A program made the position numbers and the translations under genes. Shown here one piece after another: positions 58,968-64,000 of a stretch of 64,000 nucleotides of DNA (positions are counted from its first letter, which is position 1; every line of letters starts with the position of its first letter). The notes under the pieces were generated by a model. It worked only from the letters and a program-made list of their open reading frames with translations, ran no database searches and had not been told where the DNA came from. Source of the DNA: Litoditis marina (lineage: Eukaryota; Nematoda; Chromadorea; Rhabditida; Rhabditidae); NCBI GenBank assembly GCA_964036275.1, contig OZ038436.1, forward strand, positions 6,193,482-6,257,481, read 5' to 3'.

Positions 58968-59235
58968 GGAATGGTGTAGTGGTTTAGGCGCCACCCACCA
59001 CTCGAAGGGTCACACGTTCGTCCCTTACCACTGCCAAACCAAGGCATTCATCCCTTCGTGGGCGATAAATTGGTAGTAGAATGTCTACGAAAGTTGAAGT
59101 CTTGCCTGGTGCTCCGTGGCTGGATGGAGATGGTAGGCCAAATTCAGTCTGCCTTACAGAGTTTCCATCTGAGACTGTCCCTTGCAAGTTCCGTAAGGAA
59201 CTTTGAAGAACAGGGGTAACTTTAACTTTAACTAG
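58968..59235 (+). mobile_element. tRNA-derived SINE
   Basis: The head resembles a tRNA gene: TGGTGTAGTGGTTTAGG (A box) and GTTCGTCCC (B-box-like) about 45 bp on. An unrelated body follows, ending with a short tail AACTTTAACTTTAACTA in place of poly(A). No intact cloverleaf. Pol III promoter and retroposition are inferred from this layout. Confidence 0.65.
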
Positions 59236-59948
59236 TGTCGTGATATTTGTTACGAACACAAACGAAAAAAAAGAAAAAAAGCTCAGAAAGTCAATTTCTA
59301 TCAGATATTTCTGCCATGTACCTGAGAATGTAAATTTACCCGCTCTATGCGAAAGAATAATGAGGGAACCTCAATAGACACATTATAGATAAATAAATGA
59401 ATATCATGTTTCAGTTTTAGCGTTCAAATGTGTTTGAGTGAGCTCTATTTATATTAATTTAAAGAATTCGTCCCGCTCTAATTTTGACTTATGAGTTAAC
59501 AATCTGACCATTTGGCAAATGAAAAACCATTATCAAAAATATATACTTTTATATCTCTATCTTGCTTCGTTGGCTCAGAAAATCGGCTTACGTAATGACA
59601 CCGATAGGGGAGTTGCGTACGGGATATGCTCCAAATAGCCTATAGAAGTACAAAAATATTTTTAAAACTTTCTTGCATATACGAAAACACAATTAGAGAC
59701 TACAAAATGAAAATAAATCTGGCCGTAAAGGAACCAAGTCAAGTTGCGTCACAGTGAAAATGTTCATGTCCTCTTTTTTAATGCTTGATATTATGCAAAT
59801 TTTACAAATTTTCAATATGAAAGTTTTTGCATGGTCTATGCGAAGACATTGCGAAACTTTTTTAAGCTTTTTGAATTTTTCGTGAAACTCAGATTATAGC
59901 GAAACGGTTTCTTTAAATGAGAACGAATTGAAGTTTAGTGTGCGTAGA

Positions 59949-59972
59949 GTTCATAAAGACTGTGTGAAACAC
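59949..59972 (-). promoter_or_regulatory. Small-RNA-promoter-like motif, minus strand
   Basis: Minus strand: TGTTTCACACAGTCTTTATG then AACT, preceded by GCGCTCCGG. Confidence 0.45.
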
Positions 59973-60406
59973 CGGAGCGCACTTTATCTCCAAACCGTTA
60001 CTTGAAATGACTTTTTAGATTTCCGGAACGCTTATCACGTTTTAATTAAATAACAGGAATGTAGCATTTTCAGGTAATTAGTTTTCTATAAATAACCAGC
60101 GATTTAGAGTATATTGAAACGCACTTATAAAGAGCTTATAAACTTTTCAAACCTATGAGGCGGGCCTATTTTCAAATTTGCCCAAAATACCATTTGTAAC
60201 CGTGTTGCTGCAGACTAGAATTATATAAATTCAATATAAGAACTATATGTGTTTTATTATAAATGTCAGTACCTACGAATTCCTGATAATGAGAAAAAGT
60301 TTATTGCGCAAAGAAATCGCATTCTACCGAAGGTTTACCAAAAACGCTCCACCAACAAAAACACCGTACTGATATAGCAAGAGCAGAAAAGATAAAATAT
60401 CCGGTT

Positions 60407-60482
60407 CTTGTGAGACTCGAACCGGGCCCAAAAGTTTGGTGGGCGCGGACATTAACCACTAAACCAACTGGGCCTGTAGAAA
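60407..60482 (-). other. tRNA-like sequence (A and B boxes)
   Basis: Minus strand: TTGGTTTAGTGGTTAATGTC (A box) and GGTTCGAGTCTC (B box), 30-35 nt apart as in a tRNA. The acceptor stem and T stem do not pair, so it is a tRNA pseudogene or SINE head rather than a working tRNA. Confidence 0.45.
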
Positions 60483-61059
60483 CATTGCTACTGAATCGTA
60501 TACATGTGTGTTCTTACACAGCACAAAGTGAGATACACAGAATACCCCTGCCATACTTCATACAACAACTATACAGTCGTTTTCACTCCTGAGACTTTTA
60601 CAGTAAGAATACGGTACTTCAAGTGCGCGTTATGTACGTTAAACTTTTAGGAAAGGTTAACAGTTTTCGTATTCGATTCTCATTCTTTACTTCCAAAAGT
60701 GGGCCAGTTTCACAAATTCGAGCTGATTGTTAGAAAACGGTGATTGAGAAGATCAAAAGTTTATTGTACGTGGTTCGTAGGAATGGAACGAACTATATAC
60801 TAGTTAGCACGACAAAACGGTTACCAGAAACGGTTTATTTGATAAAGTGCAGAAAAAATCTGTACAATTACAGTGTCGTTTTGAACATTGTAGTACATAT
60901 TGCTGAACTTATGAACAGAGTGTCATGGTTTTCTTCTAGGAAATGAAACCACCATCTCTTGTAAATATGGAAAAAAGACGTACTTTGCAGCTTAAACTAG
61001 TTTTTGTCGCAAATTGATGGGATCCCAAATTAATGAACGCGACCATTTCAACATTCCAC

Positions 61060-61640
61060 AGTAGTAACCCTTAGTAGGTACCGTTTTACCCGGTCACCGT
61101 TCAAAGTAACGGTAAAAACCGAAATTTGCGTTAAAATAACAGGTAACCGGATTTTCTTTTCAGGTTACCATGCGGTTACCTACTTAGGTAACCTGAGAAA
61201 GAGATTACCAACGAAGAGTTAGGTCACCTGAAAACCCGGTTAGATATACCATTCACCTCATCTAAAAGGTGAGCGTGATAGCATAAGCACTTCAAGGAAA
61301 ACGAACTCTAAAAGAATACCTTTTGTGTTTGAATCGTGCCTCCTTATATCCTTTCCAATTTGCCTTGGTTAATTGATTGTTGGTTATCTCCTCAGTTGAC
61401 GAAAAGGACAATAATTTAGGAGAGGCCCAGCTATATATTTGTTGATTTTCGTTTGATTTTCTATCTTGATGTTTTGATTACTCAAGAAATTTGAGACTAT
61501 TTCCAAAGGTGTTTGCAACATCAGGGTTTAAATCTGGAAAAGAACGTTGCTTGAAGGTTTCATGCGTGCAATATACTATCTGATCTCAGTAAACAAATTC
61601 GGAACTGCAGAACTTTAATCGGTGTAAAGTATGCTCACCG
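61060..61640 (+). repeat. Duplicated block, partner at 54880-55375
   Basis: See 54880. The GGTTACC inverted-repeat part is expanded here. Confidence 0.85.
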
Positions 61641-61861
61641 GCATTTCATTTTTGCAATGTTTATTGGTAAAACAAGGGATACTATGTACAATTCACTGAT
61701 ATGAAGATTTTTGCATTTCAGAAATGCTGAAAAGATCGTCTCAGAGAAGGTTTGAAGAACTACACATCAATTTGCTCGGTTTTTTGTGTGTTTGAGTATT
61801 GTAATCTACCCAGTTTCAGGCTCTTGAATAGGTTTGGCGTTGTGAACGGAGTGCGCTCTTA

Positions 61862-61885
61862 TGTTTCACACCCTCTATATAAACT
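61862..61885 (+). promoter_or_regulatory. Small-RNA-promoter-like motif
   Basis: TGTTTCACACCCTCTATATA then AACT, preceded by GTGAACGGAGTGCGCTC. Confidence 0.45.
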
Positions 61886-62077
61886 ATCCGGGAAACAGCC
61901 AGCAATAACTTTATTTTTCTCAACTATTACGAATTCTAATCAACAAGCTTCAAACTTGAAAGCGTAACACTGACTAACGGTAGATGTCAATTCCTGATAG
62001 TGAGATAAAGTTTATTACGCAAAGAAATCGCGTTATTGCAAGAATTTACGGTAAAAAAAATTCTTAAGGGTTGTGTG

Positions 62078-62181
62078 TTAAAGGAGGTCGAGTATGTGGT
62101 CCTCCCCTTCAAACTGCAATACATTTTTCAATTGCAATTTATAAGACTGTTGACATGGGATTCATAATCGTCCTGCTTCAA
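62078..62181. mobile_element. MITE copy f
   Basis: GGTCGAGTATGTGGTCC and ATAATCGTCCTGCTTCAAAT at the ends, inner AACTGCAATACATTT and CAATTGCAATTTATA. Confidence 0.65.
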
Positions 62182-62559
62182 ATATACAACCGGGGATCTC
62201 AGCTGTTTCCGAATCGAAGGTCGCTCATGTTGTTCGGACTGCCCGCGTGTTTCTGACTATGTTCCAATATTCTCGAATGTTTCTTAGGGCAAACCGGGGT
62301 TCTCAAATGAACACGTGTTGTTCACGTGCTGTAATTGAGCTAAACAGCCGCTAATATATATTTAAGGTTATTTGATTGACATCACAATGGCGGATACCTA
62401 CCTTGAAATCTATTGGCACTCTGCCGAATTCTCAGTGGGAATGGCAAGAACTGTAACACAAAGCGTGCTAGTTCAGAAATGACCTAGAAACGAACTCCTC
62501 TGCTGTGTGGAAAGGGAAAGAAAAGTGAAGAGCCTGGGCGACCAACCAGAGTTAGGTTG

Positions 62560-62583
62560 TGTTTCACATCGTCTTTACGAACC
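62560..62583 (+). promoter_or_regulatory. Small-RNA-promoter-like motif
   Basis: TGTTTCACATCGTCTTTACG then AACC, followed by ATTCGCGAAATCC. Confidence 0.4.
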
Positions 62584-63407
62584 ATTCGCGAAATCCAAGT
62601 TTATTGCTATGAGAATGAGTGAAAATTCTAACGGGATGGTTCAGTTTATTCATTCGTTGTGTAAGTATCGCGTTTGCAACTAGAAGTAGCGAGCAAATCA
62701 CAATTATTAGTTCACGTTCTGATGCGAGTCTGAGTTTGGTTTGCTAGGTTTGGATGGGTATCACAAAGTGTTAGGTCAACCAAATGTTTCAATGAGGCTT
62801 CATAGCTCTGGATCACTAAACCTAGCATTACTCAGGCTGCCCTCATTAAAAAAGTCAACTGACCTGAAAAAAATTGTAGAAAAAAATGAAAACGAGAGAG
62901 AACATCTTAATTCACCAATGACACCCAAATTCGAAGTACACCGAGGCCATAATTTACTTTTTATCGCGAGAGAAACTCAATGAAATCAAACTTCAATTAC
63001 CGTGGAATAGGGTAACATATACCATACATGTTTGCTTGGAAGAGACCAAATCCTATTCCTTTATTATTCAAGATATTCATTCATCTAAGTGTTATAGATC
63101 ACGTGTTGTCTTTTAATTTTGTTCTCCTACTCGACAGGAATGCATGTTCGCAAGCAGTTATTCTCCTTCCCTGCAAGAAGTAACTCGCATGTCACTGAAT
63201 CAATGCCATTAGAGCATTCGATAATCCACCATGAAGTATTATATGAAGGAAAGGGACCAAGAACAACTCAGAAGAAGCTGCTACTACAAATATCTGTGAC
63301 ATGTATGAAGATCACCGCCTCGTAACGACGTGAATGAATAAATATGAATTAATATGATGATGAACTCGAATATTTTTTTCACGAGATACGACTTTTGCTG
63401 CTCATAT

Positions 63408-63540
63408 TTTGGTTGAAGAAGAACGATTATGTGGATCAATTCCGGGACATCGGTCCTTTGAACTACAATTGGGAAATGTATTTCCAGTTTAAAGAACTGA
63501 AGCGTTGGCATTGGACCACATAATCGTCCTTCCTTTAACT
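63408..63540. mobile_element. MITE copy g
   Basis: Full-length copy: GAACGATTATGTGGATCAAT on the left, GGACCACATAATCGTCC on the right, with an inner hairpin. Its right half and flank match 55496-55661. Confidence 0.75.
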
Positions 63541-63648
63541 AAATACCTGAAGGTTATATCAGTGAAAATTACCCGACCAATCTCATTATTAAATAGTTTT
63601 TCGTTAATTTTTCCGGTGACCTAGGTAGGTAACCTGAAATAAACTTGT

Positions 63649-64000
63649 AATTCATGAAAAAGTGGGGGCCCAACGACTGTGAGATTTGTCTTCTGCTGTG
63701 CGCCCCTTAGACAACTACTCTCAAATGGAGCAGCTACTGCTACAAAAACCGAAAAATACTCATGTATAACTGTGAATTACAAACATACAAAAGTCGTAAA
63801 ATATTTTCTCAAACCTGTAAACTAGAATCTACAAGTCACAGCTGCGAAATAGAGAACAACTGTTGAATAATATGCCGAACGTTATAGCACCTAGAATTGA
63901 AGTAATGATCAAAAACACCAACCATTGTGCACAAAACCAGGAACTCTATAATTAACTACATTGAGTTAACATCTGTGATTTGTAGATTCTAGTTTACAGG
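63649..64000 (+). repeat. Foldback element, runs off the window
   Basis: Left arm, loop and the start of the right arm, alignable with 48120-48480. The window ends in the right arm (TTGTAGATTCTAGTTTACAGG). Confidence 0.9.

Noticed and set aside
60407..60482. tRNA gene on the minus strand
   Set aside because: A and B boxes are present, but acceptor and T stems do not pair; kept only as a tRNA-like sequence.

Overview
The window reads as AT-rich nuclear DNA of a nematode, probably a rhabditid related to Caenorhabditis. The reasons are small spliced genes with TTTTCAG-type acceptors, a conserved acceptor 17-21 nt before every start codon (as for SL trans-splicing), a family of secreted transthyretin-like proteins, CR1-like LINEs ending in microsatellite tails, a tRNA-type SINE and many short inverted-repeat elements. 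I ran no database searches; family calls rest on motifs read from the translations.

Left part (1-34.1 kb): a cluster of six paralogous five-exon genes for short secreted proteins that I read as divergent transthyretin-like (TTR-like) proteins. Order and strand: gene 0 (118-1765, -), gene 1 (5001-7642, +), gene 2 (12103-13928, +), gene 3 (21921-24381, +), gene 5 (25435-29251, -, internal UAG) and gene 4 (31459-34080, +). Genes 0/1 and 5/4 are head-to-head pairs; genes 2 and 3 are tandem copies with duplicated upstream DNA. All share intron phases 0-0-0-1, a 7-codon first exon, one mature Cys in exon 2 and one in an H-[ND]-C motif of exon 3. Each is preceded by the same roughly 90-150 bp upstream module, and several orphan copies of the module lie between genes. 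A degenerate CR1-like LINE (16597-20830, -) has jumped into the upstream region of gene 3 with a 5-bp target duplication. Gene 5 has a candidate new intron that exactly removes an insertion from exon 3.

Right part (34.1-64 kb): no cellular gene that I can support. It is a mosaic of duplicated 0.2-0.6 kb blocks, short DNA transposons, tandem repeats, a nearly intact CR1-like LINE (48567-52391, +) inserted into one arm of a foldback element, and a 5'-truncated second LINE (52600-54180). Scattered through it are about 20 copies of a 24-bp motif (TGTTTCACAC, then a CTTTATAA box) followed by unlike sequence. The core resembles the CTGTTTCA promoter motif of nematode 21U-RNA (piRNA) loci, so the most interesting hypothesis for this half is a piRNA-type or SNAPc-type small-RNA cluster.
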